From Megaustenia siamemsis (lineage: Eukaryota; Mollusca; Gastropoda; Stylommatophora; Ariophantidae): a stretch of 64,000 nucleotides of DNA. Location of the stretch: NCBI GenBank assembly GCA_032433765.1, contig JAVIAB010000101.1, forward strand, positions 60,208,092 through 60,272,091, read 5' to 3'. Under the pieces are notes generated by a model that made no database searches, was not told the DNA's origin, and saw only the letters and a program-made list of their open reading frames with translations. This document shows, in pieces, positions 22,245 through 34,544 of the stretch. The first letter of the stretch is position 1; each line of letters begins with the position of its first letter. The position numbers and the translations under genes were made by a program.

Positions 22245-22880
22245 TCTTTCTGTGCTGGACATGGTTCATTTCTTGGTGTGTTTCATTGCTAGCCAAGGCT
22301 CATATCTTGGCTTGTGTGTGTGTGTGTGTGTGTGTGCTGGCCATGGCTCATATCTTGGCGTGTGTCATGTTAGTCATATCTCATATCTTGGAGTGTCCGT
22401 GTTAATCATGTCTCATATCTTTAAGTGTGTATGTGTTTAGTCATATCTCATATCTTAGTGTGTATCTATGTTAGTCATATGTCATATCTTTGTGTTTGGG
22501 CTAGTGATATCTCATATATCTGTGTGTATGTTTATGTTAGTCATATCTCATATCTTTGTGCGTGCATGTCTGTGTATGTCACATCTCATATCCTTGTGTT
22601 TGCACGGCTATGCTAGTGACATCTCATATCATTGTGTGTGCTTATCTATGTTGGTCATATCTCATATCTTTGTGTGCATGTCCATGTTAGACATGTGTAA
22701 TTTCTTTGTGTGTGCATGTCTATGTCAGTCATATCTCATATCTTTATGTGTATGTTTATGTTAGTCATGTGTCATATATCTTGATGTATGTCAGTGTTAG
22801 TCATGCCTCGTATCACTATGTGCATGTATGTGTTTGTCACATCTCATATCTTTATGTGTGCATGTCTGTGTTAGTCACCT
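22245..22880 (+). repeat. Degenerate TG-rich tandem array, about 38-42-bp units
   Basis: Repeats of CATATCTCATATCTTxGTGT with TGTxTATGTTAGT, about 15 diverged copies. An embedded (GT)n run lies at about 22,315-22,336. The overlapping frames (SHISYLCV-type peptides) are translations of the repeat. Confidence 0.9.
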
Positions 22881-23202
22881 CTAGTGACTCGGGCAGATGG
22901 TGCTCGTAAACCTGGGAGGGCAGACCATCTAAGGGCAGAATCCCCCTACAGAAAAGATCACCTGCTGCCTTGCAGGAAGATTGGGGACAATCAAAGGCTG
23001 GGGAAAGCAAACCTGAATAAAATGCTGGCTGAAATCGGATGCACTGGGCCACTGGCGCAGAAAACAGTGCAACGTTTTTAACGGGTGTTCAATCAGAGTG
23101 GATCTGGCAGACTGTAATTGTGATGTTCTGTTTGTAACACACCTAACCTGACAGCTGAGTTCATGTGAGGAGCTGGAATCCTACTCTGATTGGGTCCTGA
23201 TC

Positions 23203-23237
<35 letters not shown>

Positions 23238-23240
23238 TCA
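22881..23240 (+). mobile_element. Interspersed repeat fragment ending in (GA)n
   Basis: A higher-GC block with a 65-codon frame (22,884-23,081) and an end with CTACTCTGATTGGGTCCTGA followed by (GA)n at 23,207-23,234. The end resembles the fragment at 5,220-5,390. It could be the 5' portion of a LINE or a SINE, but I could not classify it. Confidence 0.35.
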
Positions 23241-23304
23241 ATAGACACCTGTACACAGAGATATGCATACTCTTTTGTTGTTGATAAACACTGGCATACC
23301 ATTA

Positions 23305-23755
23305 AGCCTGTGTAGGGTCTAGTACAGTAAACCTGTGTGAGGTCTAGAACATTATGCCTGTGTGAGGTCAAGTACAGTAAGCCTGTGTGAGGTCTAGTAC
23401 AGTAAGCCTGTGTGAGGTCAAGTACAGTAAGCCTGTGTGAGGTCAAGTAAAGTAAGCCTGTATTAGGTCTAGTACAGTAAGCCTGTGTGAGGTTTAGTAC
23501 AGTAAGCATGTGTGAGGTCTAGTACAGTAAGCCTGTATAAGGTCAAGTGCAGTAAGCCTGTGTGAGGTCTAGTACAGTAAGCCTGTGTAAGGTCAAGAAC
23601 AGTAAGCCTGTGTGAGGTCTAGTACAGTAAGCCTGTATAAGGTCAAGTGCAGTAAGCCTGTGTGAGGTCTAGTACAGTAAGCCTGTGTAAGGTCAAGAAC
23701 AGTAAGCCTGTGTGAGGTCTAGTACAGTAAGCCTGTGTGTAATCTAGTTCAGTAT
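23305..23755 (+). repeat. Tandem array, 25-bp unit, about 18 copies
   Basis: The unit is GCCTGTGTGAGGTCTAGTAC followed by AGTAA. A three-unit block (GTATAAGGTCAAGTGC, then GTGTGAGG, then GTGTAAGGTCAAGAAC) is duplicated at about 23,530-23,720, giving a short higher-order repeat. Confidence 0.95.
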
Positions 23756-23964
23756 GGTCATGATAATTCGGAGGGGAAGGGGAGGCGATATGGGCAGAGA
23801 CAAAAATGTGCATGGGGGTGTGGCCGCAACGCGACAATAAAATGGCCATGCATGCCAGACTTTTGTAGATTAGAACTCTCAGATATCTCTTGTTTCACAC
23901 TCAGGCATTTCATTCATTAGGGGCGCATATAAGACAAGCCCACATCAACGGTCTTTGGTAATCA

Positions 23965-24380
23965 TATTCCTCTTCTTCCCTTCCTTACTTGCCTTTCGGC
24001 GTCAAAGGAAGATATAATTTGCTGTCTTTTCCTCTTCTGTTGGCATTCGCTGCTATTATGTTTCTAGTGTTTCTAATGTATCATATATCCATCCTTTTCG
24101 TGGTCTATTAATTGAGTCTGTAGTTCTCGTAGCGATTATTGAAGGCTCGTTCTGTTGTGTTTTAATATTTATGTCTCATCACGTGGCCAAAACCATGCTA
24201 TATGTTGTTTATTTATATATTCTAAGGCGGGATTTTTTTCTAGTTTATCTTTCCCTCAGTTCTTATTTTTTCTTCTTCATATTTTCTCTTATTTTGTTGT
24301 TTGGCATTCGTTTAACACATTTCATCTCGGTAGAGGTTATTTTTCTTGTATGTGATTTGGTCTAGAGTACAAGACTGTCA
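23965..24380 (-). mobile_element. LINE L-B 3' fragment, minus strand
   Basis: On the minus strand it encodes, with many breaks, the same terminal order as 28.5-28.8 kb: the HxxWPR-like domain, the ANYIFL/LPST-like end and the final KGR-like sequence (complement of CTTTCGGCGTCAAAGGAAGA). It is an old copy. Confidence 0.65.
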
Positions 24381-24536
24381 TTGGCAGCACAATGCAAGGA
24401 TAACGATTGTGTGGTAGAGTGCTCGTTTTGCTTCTAGTACTAATATCTCTTTAGACAGCAATGGTGATACTTTTTCAGACGATATGACAAGCTTTGTTTG
24501 TATTTTGAGTCTATTTCTGCTGCTTGAGAATTATAT

Positions 24537-24537
<1 letters not shown>

Positions 24538-24587
<50 letters not shown>

Positions 24588-24590
24588 ATA
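24538..24590 (+). repeat. (TA)n microsatellite
   Basis: About 22 TA dinucleotides with flanking ACAC and GTTGTATATATAC. Confidence 0.97.
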
Positions 24591-24599
24591 TATACATTA

Positions 24600-25565
24600 A
24601 TTGTTTTTAATTGCCAGTTGGGTGTGGGAGGAAGAAGGTACAAGAAGAAAACACGGTCTGATGAGTGTCATGGTGTAAAAATATCTGAAAAATACTGAGA
24701 GTTAGGTCCCTTCCTTCGCGACCGAAAGAGTGTGAGTCCGTGTCATTATAATTGTTGACTTGCCAACCAATTCATGAGTTATGGACTGCACTCATTTTTA
24801 TTATTTCTTCTTCACATCTACACCAGTTATTTATGTAAATACTTACATCTACTGCAGCCGCAATTATCTGTCATATAGTACACGATAAACTATTTTATTA
24901 TTGAACATGTTTCTTTACTTCGCGGTTTTATAGAGTTACCCTCACACGTTCAACTTAAGAATGCTTCGATGTCACAAAATGCTTTTATGTACAATTACGT
25001 GACGGGTTCTCCTGTCATTGTCGTCAATGGTAATTGTAATTGTGTTGCAACTTTTTCTTTATCAGACCAAAACTGAAGCTGCGCTTCAACATTGTCATGG
25101 TAATGAGGCTGGGAAGCCTAGATGGATATCTGGTGAACAGTTGGGAATTGATAGAGCCTAAATATGAGAATCATAGCCCAGTCTGATCATTTCCGGCTGT
25201 TGTGACAAGACTTCGTTTGTTGTTAGGATCTCCATCACTGCACACCGGACGAACCCATAGGTGGTCGGATATCCCATTTGGGAATCTCGCAGAAGTCCGA
25301 AGAGAATCATGACCCACATGTACGAACTCCGTAGCACGGACTGGGATCCCCGGTGTTGGCATGATTTGGCCCACAATTCTGCCTGAGGAGCGGCCATATT
25401 TATAAACTAATCTTCTCTATTTAACTGCAACGCGTTCTTTAACGTGGGCAGATGCACACGGGACTAACCTGAATATTGCCGTTATCCGGGAGGGCTAGAC
25501 ATCGTGCCTCATTACCAAAGAGATCAAGGAAAGCAAACGTTATAAAGACATGACGGATTATTTTA
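24600..25565. other. No gene recognised
   Basis: The minus-strand frames at 25,158-25,397 are somewhat GC-richer than the surroundings but show no family motif and overlap each other. No repeat partner was found in the window. Confidence 0.4.
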
Positions 25566-25569
25566 CCTA

Positions 25570-25665
25570 TTTAAAAAAAATCATGACCATTTCTGGTGGA
25601 CTTTGAACCTGGGTCCTTCCTTTCATAAGGCCAACGTCGTACATCTAGACCGCCCAACCTCTGAG
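25570..25665 (-). mobile_element. Possible tRNA-derived SINE head, minus strand
   Basis: On the minus strand GGTTCAAAGTCC resembles a Pol III box B. About 40 bases upstream is GGGCGGTCTAGATGTACGAC, a weak box A. Downstream is TTTTTTTAAA. One copy only, so this is tentative. Confidence 0.3.
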
Positions 25666-25829
25666 ACAAGACATATACATGAATGTGGACATTTTAAAAA
25701 CATTATCATATGGAGTAAACAGTGAGAAATGAGCTGGATTCTGTGAGAAGGTGAACAGAGGCAAATCATTGAAATTATTATGGCAGCTTCACATGAGAAA
25801 TCTTAGCGCAGTGAAGAATAATTGTCTTA

Positions 25830-26080
25830 TTGTGACATCCAGAGCTTAGATCGTATATTATATAGAACGTACGAGTACATGAGTAGTGTCATATTCTCTA
25901 ATTATCAAGAACATTTAAAAAAGATATATCATGTGGCGTTGTATTGCCAGAATGGCTACTCTGAGAGTTGTAGGCCCTAGAGAAATGAATGATGGTGCGA
26001 GGTGTTTCATACATCAATGTATATAAACTAAACAGTGTTCACCATAAGTGCTAATCAGGAAAGTACATGGAGGGTGGTAC
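25830..26080 (+). repeat. Direct duplicate, copy 1 (uninterrupted)
   Basis: The segment from GTGACATCCAGAGCTTAGAT to AAGTGCTAATCAGGAAAGTA reappears from 26,912 with about 90 percent identity by eye. Copy 1 continues straight through AAGTGCTAATCAGG. In copy 2 that junction is split by an insertion. Confidence 0.85.
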
Positions 26081-26911
26081 TATTTGAACACGGTAAAATG
26101 TTACATTTTTAGAAATGTGTGTTTTTGATGCGGTAAATGTGTCTACGATATCGTGATCAAGGGGCATAGAAATGAGATTTGTAATAAAAACTGCTGCCCG
26201 GGGAAAAATATGTTAAGCAATTAAACGTTTCACATGCAGAAGACGGATATGTCGGGCCAAAACGCGCATATATCGAGGCCTGATGTAAATTAACAACACA
26301 ACACAGCTTAACAGGTAGGCGCTGAAGAAGAATAAAACAAGAAAAGAAAAATACGATTGTGTAGAGCCTTTATACAAGTAAGGACATGTACAACAATTTC
26401 TCACGTGTTCTGCAAGTCGTTAAAGTCTTCTCCGACTTACGCTTTTCTTCTCGATTAGCAGTGTCTGCCTCATTAAACCAACAATGATAAGGATTATCTA
26501 GCATAATGTGGAAGGAGAAAATAATAGAAGAGTCACTTCTTTTCAGTTGTTGCAATTGTTTTGTCACTTCAAATGTATCTTTCATGCATTCCAGATTTTC
26601 ATAGATTTCTATGCAAATGGTTTACATTAATCCGATCAATTGCTTTAGGTATCTCGGATGTTATATTAGTGTTACCTGCCATAGCTAATAATACTTACTC
26701 TTCTTATTACACCATCCACAGTTTTAGCCTATGAAGATATGTTCAGTTTTTTTTCAAAGAAATTTACAATGTAATTTAAACATGCATATTTATTATAACT
26801 GTGAACAATTTTGGTGACAATGCAACACAATACAAGTTGTTATACATTCGTTTATATCAGGGATTTATTACCAAATGTATATCAGTTTTTAAAAGTGCAT
26901 AAGAATAATTG

Positions 26912-28215
26912 TGTTCGTGACTTCCAGAGCTTAGATCGTATCTGATATAGAACGGACGAGTACCTGAATAGTGTCATATTCTCTAATTATCAAGAGCATT
27001 TAAAAAAGATATCATGCGGCGTTGTATTGCCAGAATGGCTACTCTGAGAAGTTTAGGCCCTAGAGAAATGAAATGATGGGGCGAGGTGTTTCATACAGCA
27101 ATGGATATAAACTAAACACTCAGTGTTCACCAGAAGTGCTGGGCGGAACTGAGTCACGTTCTCTCTATCGCTGCAGAAATTCTGTTGGATTCTTATCAAC
27201 TTCGGGTTTCCGTTCCAATTTTCTGCAATCCAGTCGAAATGATGTTCTACTTGTTATATCTGCGCCATTGAATTGGCGTTGCACGCACAGCAATGCTCCG
27301 TTTTGACAATTCAAGTGTTGTGAATGCGCCTTCCAACGTCTAATGTTGATCTGCGTTTTACGTCACACTAAGTGCTGTTCAGTGACCATTTGATGGAGAT
27401 GATTGACGCAAGTTATTTACAAGTTACAACGCATTAATGTGGTGGGCTCCGTCAAGTCAGTAAAGTCAGCGTCTTTGGGAAGTTTGTACCATGTTTCGTT
27501 CGTTGTAGACTGCATTCAGTAGAGTAATCATGAATACATGGGCGCAGACATTTTGTGCGTGCTACGTCATCATAATGGATCATCGTGTGTCCCAAGACCG
27601 ACCATGCGCTAATCTTGCGATCTTGCGTTTGGTGTGCATCGGGGATAATCTGACTACGAACTGTGTTTTGTTTGTTCGGAGTTGGAGTTAAACACGATGT
27701 CCTAACATCATCAAGCGCCATACATTTACTATGACGATCATCATTTTCAGGAGGACGTGATCTTCCGGGCAATGTGATGGATAGGCGGCAGGAACCATTG
27801 AAGGCTGTGTGTGCAAAATGTTCCTTGTTGCAGTTTCCTCATGTTCCAAGTCCGGCTTGTTGCAGGAGCTACTGAGTTAAGTGCTCTTTGCACACCGTGA
27901 GCTGTGTGTCTCATCCATTTTGATCATGTTTCGATACTCCAATTGTGTACGATGAATGATGATATCGTATGACAGGGAACAGGTGGCTGTGTTCACTTTC
28001 TGTGCGGTTTCGCCTTATGTCTTTTGGCGTGTGCTGAGACTGCTATGATGGGGACTACATTTACCTTTCTTTGTTTGGAAGATGAGTTATAATTCGGATG
28101 ATTCCACTGGCACGGGCGGTTGAGCAATTATGGATTTTAATTCGCTTGCAGTGATACCGAGGCCTTCCATAACCAATAACCAATAACCAATAAGTGCTAA
28201 TCAGGAAGGTACTGG
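26912..28215 (+). repeat. Direct duplicate, copy 2, interrupted at 27,141-28,187
   Basis: It matches 25,830-26,080. The left part ends at AAGTGCT (27,140) and resumes at AAGTGCTAATCAGGAAGGTA (about 28,188 onward). The 7-base overlap is the target-site duplication of the inserted element. Confidence 0.8.
27141..28187 (+). mobile_element. Inserted retroelement, about 1.05 kb, with (CCAATAA)n tail and AAGTGCT duplication
   Basis: The uninterrupted sister copy at 26.0 kb shows the empty site. The insert begins GGGCGGAACTGAGTC and ends with about three CCATAACCAATAA-type units (ATAACCAATAACCAATAA), like the microsatellite tails of some LINEs and SINEs. It is GC-richer than the flanks. The plus-strand frame at 27,073-27,306 and the minus-strand frame at 27,452-27,772 have no motif I recognise. 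A 5'-truncated LINE is the likeliest class. Confidence 0.65.
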
Positions 28216-28225
28216 GAGGGTCATA

Positions 28226-28800
28226 ATTCAAATACCTAGGAAGTGTAATGACAAACGATAATTCTCAAACAGCAGAGATAGAATCAAGATGCAAAAAAGC
28301 TTGTCAAATCATCGGACAGCTATCACCACTATTGTCCAACAAGGAAATAACTCTGGAGGCAAAACGAGCACTATACAATACAATCTTCATCCCAACGTTG
28401 TGCTACCAATGCCAGACGTGGACCCTAGATGCAAGAACAAGAAGAAAAATAACCTCTAAAGAGATTAAATGTGTTAGACGAATGACAGGAAACAGTCAGA
28501 GATAAGATCAGAAATGGAGAAGTGAGAAAAAAGCTAGGAATAGCCCCCGCCATAGAATATACGAGAATAAGGAAACAACAGATACAATGGTTTGGCCACC
28601 TGACAAGGCAGAAAGAACAAAACACAACACAACGAGCCTTCAACAAACGTTGTGAGAACACCAGACCCAAGGGTCGACCACGAAAAAGATGGGTCAATGG
28701 AATATTAGAAGCACTAGGAAGCATAACAGCAGCAGAGGCGAACAGAAGAGCAAAAGACCGCAAATTATATCTCCCCTCGACGCTGAAAGGCAGATAAGGA
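28226..28800 (+). mobile_element. LINE L-B, ORF2 C-terminus, lightly decayed
   Basis: Two frames cover it. The first (28,248-28,505) has IESRCKKACQIIGQLSPLLS, then PTLCYQCQTWTLDARTRRK and IKCVRRMTG. The second (28,522-28,797) has KLGIAPAIEY, KQQIQWFGHLTRQK, the basic stretch GRPRKRWVNGILEALGSI and the end LYLPST. A single stop and shift at about 28,500 separates them. It is among the better copies in the window. Confidence 0.88.
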
Positions 28801-29435
28801 AAATAGAAGAAGAAGAAGATAAGTGTATCCAACCAATCGGTATAATCAAAAGATGCATATCTTTTGGTTATTATGTATCTGACACAGGCAAGTGAATCAT
28901 GGACTAATGGTAAATACATGAAAAGGAGCCACGGAGGCATGTTTTACGAAAGAATATGACAAGTTCCGCCGATGCTATACATAGCATAGAGGATATTCAA
29001 CGGATAGGAAAAAAATACTATTAAATCATTAAAATAGAAGCACACATATTTCTTATGTGAAATGGCAGTTAAGTAGAACACATTATGAACGTGTAAACAC
29101 TTTGGGAGAAAAAATCGAAATGAATAAAGAGGCAGCAAATAATGGAGACAGTTTAAGGCAGCTTCAATATAAAATGACAAGAGTTGAAATGATAAATTAA
29201 TGTAGGGCGAGAACAAGTTTTTGAAATACATGATCAACGTCATATGCATGATATTTGATGATTTTCTATTTTAAAATCTAGAGTTTATGTTTTTTCGTTA
29301 TTATAGTTTCTCTTCCAGCTGGGACTGCCAGTACAGTCCGTTTCTTACATTTTTCTTTCAACTAATCCTTTGTTGTACATCTCCAAATCACATATTGCTC
29401 TCGTCCGCCGCGCGTGAGTCGATCGAAGCGAGCTG
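28801..29435. other. No gene recognised
   Basis: AT-rich sequence after the L-B copy. The minus-strand hydrophobic frames are complements of A-rich sequence. Confidence 0.4.
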
Positions 29436-29444
29436 AGCTATTTT

Positions 29445-29590
29445 TTTTTCTGGACGAGTAACATCAAAACATGGACATTACAGTCTACGAAAACCTGCAC
29501 CATCAATGCAACAGACAGAGCGGAATGGCGCTCCATGGTAGCGACGATGCTGAGACGGCACTCACTGACGATGATGATGAATTAGCCGTT
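29445..29590 (+). mobile_element. LINE L-D 3' fragment
   Basis: TGGACGAGTAACATCAAAAC and the following CTGCACCATCAATGCAACAG correspond to the WTSNIK...LHHQ tail of L-D. The end shows GATGATGATGA, the usual short repeat at the 3' end of this family. Confidence 0.7.
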
Positions 29591-30324
29591 TTGATTAGAG
29601 CAAGTGAATGTGACATCTCAGTTAATATTTCTTCATAATGTTGTCCACCTTGTTCTTTTTTTCCATATATCAGCGCTACTGGCATGCTTTATATATGAGC
29701 TCATGTAGCGTTACAATAACATCTCCTCCCCGCTCCAATGATTATCTCAGCAGGATATCTCCACAGCAACAGAAAACTACTTACACAAAGTGTGTAACGA
29801 TAAAGAAATGTTGCCACGAAAAACACGAGTACTGTCCAGTAATTATTTTAGCCACTTAACGTCATGGAACTTTTAATGAGCCTGTCCCGTCTGGATTATG
29901 ATTCCTAGATTGTTGATATCATGTTCCTGAAAGCTGGCGAGATCTCGAAACAAAATATCTTATACAATCAACGGCTTATAATTTAGGACACAAAAGTCTG
30001 CACTAAACTACTTAATCGAATCTGACTATGTCTCAACGTTACCCTACATGATAACACTGGTAGGTTTCTACATCATGACACTATTATGTTTGAATGAGCG
30101 AATCATTGCAAGGGAAAATATGTGTTCACAACACTCGGAAAAAAAAACAACAAACTCACAAATAATCAACAACAGGAAAAAAAAACAAAGATAGATTATA
30201 GACCGAAGCAGGATCGAACGGGTACTCCTCGACATAACGCTTTGCGACCAACAAAAATCATAACAGCTCAGGCCAAAAGTAGCATTTCTGAAAATGAAAA
30301 AAAATGTTAGGGTTTTTATAAGGG

Positions 30325-30790
30325 TCAATAAAATAAAAGTGAGAAAGAGAGTTTATTGGTGCTATATGGAGACAATTCTGACCTATGGAAGCAAATCATG
30401 ACAGTCGACAAACCTATGTAAATGCGATTACCGGCCACAGAGATGGGTTTTTTTTAGCAGAATGTTGAAATTTAACTGGGCAGCTAAAAAGACCAACGAG
30501 GACATTCTCAAAGAGGTCAACAAAAAAAGGGAGCTCCTAAAACATCCGGAATAAACAATCAACACATTTTTGGAACAACGTGAGAAGAGGACAGTTGGAA
30601 TACTTGGTTGCAGCTAACCAAATGCATGGAAAGAGAGATCGCTGAGACAAAGGGAGAAGATAATGGATAGCTTGAGGTCGTGGTAACGGAAGCAGTCAAT
30701 AAGAACATTGATAAGACGCTCTCTGGATAGAAGATTGTGGAAGGACATGATCGCTACACCAACCCCTATGGCACATGATGATGATGTAAT
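30325..30790 (+). mobile_element. LINE L-C 3' part, decayed
   Basis: In order: LTYGSKS (thumb), FNWAAKKTNEDILKEVNKKR, then DRRLWKDMIATPTPM and the terminal GCACATGATGATGATGT. This matches 43.8-44.24 kb. Stops interrupt every part. Confidence 0.8.
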
Positions 30791-31940
30791 TATTTGTGAT
30801 TATATCTACGTCATGTGTACTAGTTCATTTCGTACTTACATAGTCGTACATCAAACGAAACTGAAAATGAGTGATGGAGTTTCACTACAAAACATCCACT
30901 ATTCAAAAACATGTACGTATAGTTGTCATAATAGATTACAATAATGAATGAAACCTCGTGTAGTGTGTTGATGTGATGAAATAAACTGCTAACCTAACTC
31001 TCTGATGACATTATGGTAAAAATAATATCATTTCACCATGACAACGAGCAACATCATTAAAGTACACAACTTAATCACAAATGGTCCACGTGTATGTCCT
31101 TATAACGGATGTTGCTACAAAGCAAAATGTAGGCAGTATTATATGGCGACAAAATAACATAGGATGACAATACTGGCTCAGAAATAGATGACAACAAAAA
31201 CGAAAGGACACGCAGAGAAAGGAAGAGAATAATCTATCTACATATTATTATGTAACTACAACATGTAAAACTAAGAAAGAAAAAATATAAAGAATCACCG
31301 TCAGAGTAGCGCTTATTATATGTCTTCTTTATGTGCTATGATCGTTTACAAGTTGTCCATTGATGTTATCAATATAAGTGAATTCATTTAGAAATGCATT
31401 TAAGATATTCTATCTCAGTTTTTGGTCTACCACCAAGCATCTCTCTATATATAACATCTGATTGGGACGCAATTAATATCCAACTTTTTATATCACAACA
31501 CCTTTATCTTTTACTACTAAGAGTTATCATAGTCAGTGGTAGTCCAGACTACTTCACGATATTTGACTGCATTACTATATAATATTTGGTGTTAATTATT
31601 TTTCTAATCAAGTCACGTGGAAACATCTCAATGAGTAAAGGCATATACAATAAGAAACTACAGTCAATCTCTATGAAACTATGCCAGATTTTCTCGCTCA
31701 TTGAATAGTTTATCCAATTTTCAGATTTGTACAACAACGTGCTTTAAGCACACACGTTGATATATTAGGATATGTAATGCTATTGTTAATTCCCTGGTAT
31801 TTCACACTTGTTGTATTTAAAAACAAATGTGTTATGTCTGCCTTATCAATACTAATATTATGTTTCTCTCATGGGAGAAGGCTGCCTTAATCGTAGATCC
31901 GAGATAGCTGAATCTCTCTCTACTGATAACTTGTGGTCTT
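30791..31940. other. No gene recognised
   Basis: AT-rich sequence. Frames at 31,394-31,582 and 31,549-31,737 have no motif. Confidence 0.4.
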
Positions 31941-31944
31941 CTAT

Positions 31945-32448
31945 TCAAGGTTGTGGTAGCGGGTTGATGTTTCATTGCATTATAATATATTCGTGGTTAT
32001 GGTAGCGGGTTGATGTTTCATTGTGCTATAATCTATTCAAGGTTATAGTAGTGGGTTGATGCTCCATTGTGATATAATATATTCAAGGTTATAGTAGTGG
32101 GTTGATGCTTCATTGTGCTTAAATCTATTCAAGATTATAGTATTGAGTTGATGCTTCATTTTGCTATAATCTATTCAAGGTTATAGTAGTGGGTTGACGC
32201 TTCGTTGTGCTATAATCTATTCTAGGTTATAGTAGTGGGTTGATGCTTCATTGTATTATAATCTATTCAGTGTTATACAGTGGAATGATGCTTCATTGTT
32301 CTATAATCTATTCAAGGTCATAGTAGTGGGATGATGCTTCATTGTTCTATAATCTATTCAAGGTTATAGTAGTGGGCTGATGCTTCATTGTATTATAATC
32401 TATTCAAGGTTATAGTAGTGAGCTGATGCTTCATTGTGCTATATTCAC
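31945..32448 (+). repeat. Tandem array, about 46-bp unit, about 11 copies
   Basis: The unit is TATAATCTATTCAAGGTTAT, then AGTAGTGGGTTGATGCTTCA and TTGTGC. Divergence is moderate and no frame spans it. Confidence 0.95.
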
Positions 32449-32824
32449 AATGTTCTGTAGACCTATTCGTGTAGATAATAGTTTCGATTTTTTTTGCCAT
32501 CCAATATGTTAATGATTGCAGCACATTTCTTTGTGATGATATATAGCACCGTTACCATGTCAGCGGAGATGTCTTCTTGTAAAGCTTTAGTTATTTGTTC
32601 GTTTACTTTGACACGAGCTAAGTTGAGTTCAGAGACTATAAATAGTTTGTGCAACCGTCAGGGGAAACTACACATAATTAATGGTGTAACAAACTGCTGA
32701 TAAATTCCATACTTTCCTGAGGTGATGTAGGGACCAATTTCCTTATTGCTTGATCCCACGAAGCAGTTTCATTATTTTAACTTGCTACTGCAGACAGTTG
32801 GTGACCCATCTTTTGAATTGCTTT

Positions 32825-33395
32825 AATCATCTTCTTTTCTTCCTCATTTGTCCTTCAGCGTCAAGGGGAGACATATTTTGGGGTCTTTTCTATTCTGTTT
32901 ACCTCTGCTACGGTTATGTTTCCTAGTATTTCAAATATATCCCATCAATCCATCTGTTTTGTAGTTGGTCATTGGGTCTTATTTTCTCGCAAGGTTTACT
33001 GAAGGCTCTTTGCGTTCTGTTTTTGATCTTTCTGACATGTCACGTGGCCAAATCATGTTACCTGTAATTTTTATTTTGTCTATGGCAGAGGCCATTCCTA
33101 GCTTTTATCTCAGTTCTTCATTTCTCATCGAATCTAGCATGCTGTTTTTTGTCATTTGTCGAAAAAAAACATGCAATCTCAAAAGATGTTATTTTCCGTA
33201 TTATTATTGCATTTAGGGTTCAGAATTGACATTGGTAGTACAACGTTGGGATGGAGATTGTATTGTAGAGTGTTCGTTTTTCCTCTAGGGTTATTTCTTT
33301 GTTGGACACTTGCTCTAATCATATATAGCTATATCTTGACAATAGCAAACATAGTTCAACCCCCAAGGTTATTACAGTCTTGACTTACAAATCTA
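32825..33395 (-). mobile_element. LINE L-B 3' part, minus strand, decayed
   Basis: On the minus strand the pieces follow L-B order: MLDSMRNEELR, a KLGMASAIDK-like block, then KICLPLTLK near the end (complement of AGCGTCAAGGGGAGACATAT). Many stops. Confidence 0.7.
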
Positions 33396-33980
33396 GATCT
33401 CGACGTAGTGTTCACGTGTACACATTTATCGGAGCCCATCATCATCATTGTACCATTAGAAGGGTTGATGTAGTTTGTGCTCTTCTAGTCGATATTCCAG
33501 GTTTTGAGCCTTCATCGCTGACAATTGATCTCAAGTATTTAAATGTCACCTGTTTCTAGTTCTTGTCCATTTATGTTAATTTTCGCACAAGCAATGTTCC
33601 TTATAAGGTTTGTTTTTTAAATCATTATTTGACAGAAATATTGAAATAAGAAGGGAAGTCTCTGACATTGGAAAGTACAATTTTAAATAATATGTACATG
33701 GTAACTCTTATAAATGACATGATTCCGTACCCACTCTTACATCATTAGTTCTCAATAACGTTACTCACTTGAAGGGTATCCTTCATGTAGTTGTAAAGCT
33801 GAGAAGATATAGAACACATTTTTCAATAATTGCAACTTCACCACACATTATTGTCTTCCTCTCATTATTTACATCTTCTCTCACACCCTCATGCTAAGAC
33901 ATAGATACAACATTAGTTCTAACAAATTAGTTATAGTCATATTTTTGTCTGTGACAGCCTCCACGTTTGTGTAAGCTGTG
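33396..33980. other. No gene recognised
   Basis: Contains some LINE-like minus-strand pieces directly after the L-B copy, but none long enough to assign. Confidence 0.35.
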
Positions 33981-33984
33981 TCAA

Positions 33985-34215
33985 GCCACGGTAGAGCAGT
34001 GGAAGGTGTACAGGTTCAAACAGGAGAAGAGCTCATGACTAAGGAAATGATAGGTTGCTGCTAATTTGGATGTAAATTAAAATCCCTGATACACCAGCTG
34101 CGATATACATTTGTGATTTCTCTCTGCGGCAGACACCCTGGTCTCAGCAGCAAAGCCCGGCTGCAAATGTCATTTACTCATTGATGGGGAAAAAAATGAG
34201 TACTTCAGAAGACGG
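33985..34215 (+). mobile_element. SINE-like repeat family C, copy 1
   Basis: A tRNA-like head (GGTAGAGCAGTGGAAG box A-like, AGGTTCAAACAGG box B-like) is followed by a conserved body: GATTTCTCTCTGCGGC, CCTGGTCTCAGCAGC and TTTACTCATTGATGG, then an A-rich spacer and GAGTACTTCAGAAGA. The body recurs at 39,765-39,955. Two copies with the same order support a SINE. Confidence 0.65.
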
Positions 34216-34544
34216 AGTTATCTACCTCTGCAGCAATGGACCTCTGTACACACGGCTGCCAAAGGGGGAAAAATGGATTACGCGCAAAATTCAGTTCCCA
34301 TTCATTAAAGACTTGGCCAGATGCGAAAACAATGCTTATGTTGTTTTATTTTATTTTTATGCATGTCTTTCTTTTCGATGGAATTATTCGAGCTCCTTGC
34401 AAAGGACGACTACCCCATACTCCATATTGGAATAGTTGTAGTGTACTTTCTTGTATTCATTTGCCTTTGACGTTATTGGATAATCCTTAATCTCACACTC
34501 TTTACTCTGGCTACATCTCAATCGATACCACTTTGTGTTGTCCT

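Noticed and set aside
25158..25397. Two overlapping minus-strand frames in a GC-richer patch
   Set aside because: They compete in different frames, no family motif is visible in either, and there is no second copy for comparison.
27452..27772. 106-codon minus-strand frame as a host gene
   Set aside because: It lies wholly inside a retroelement-like insertion with a target duplication and has no recognisable motif.
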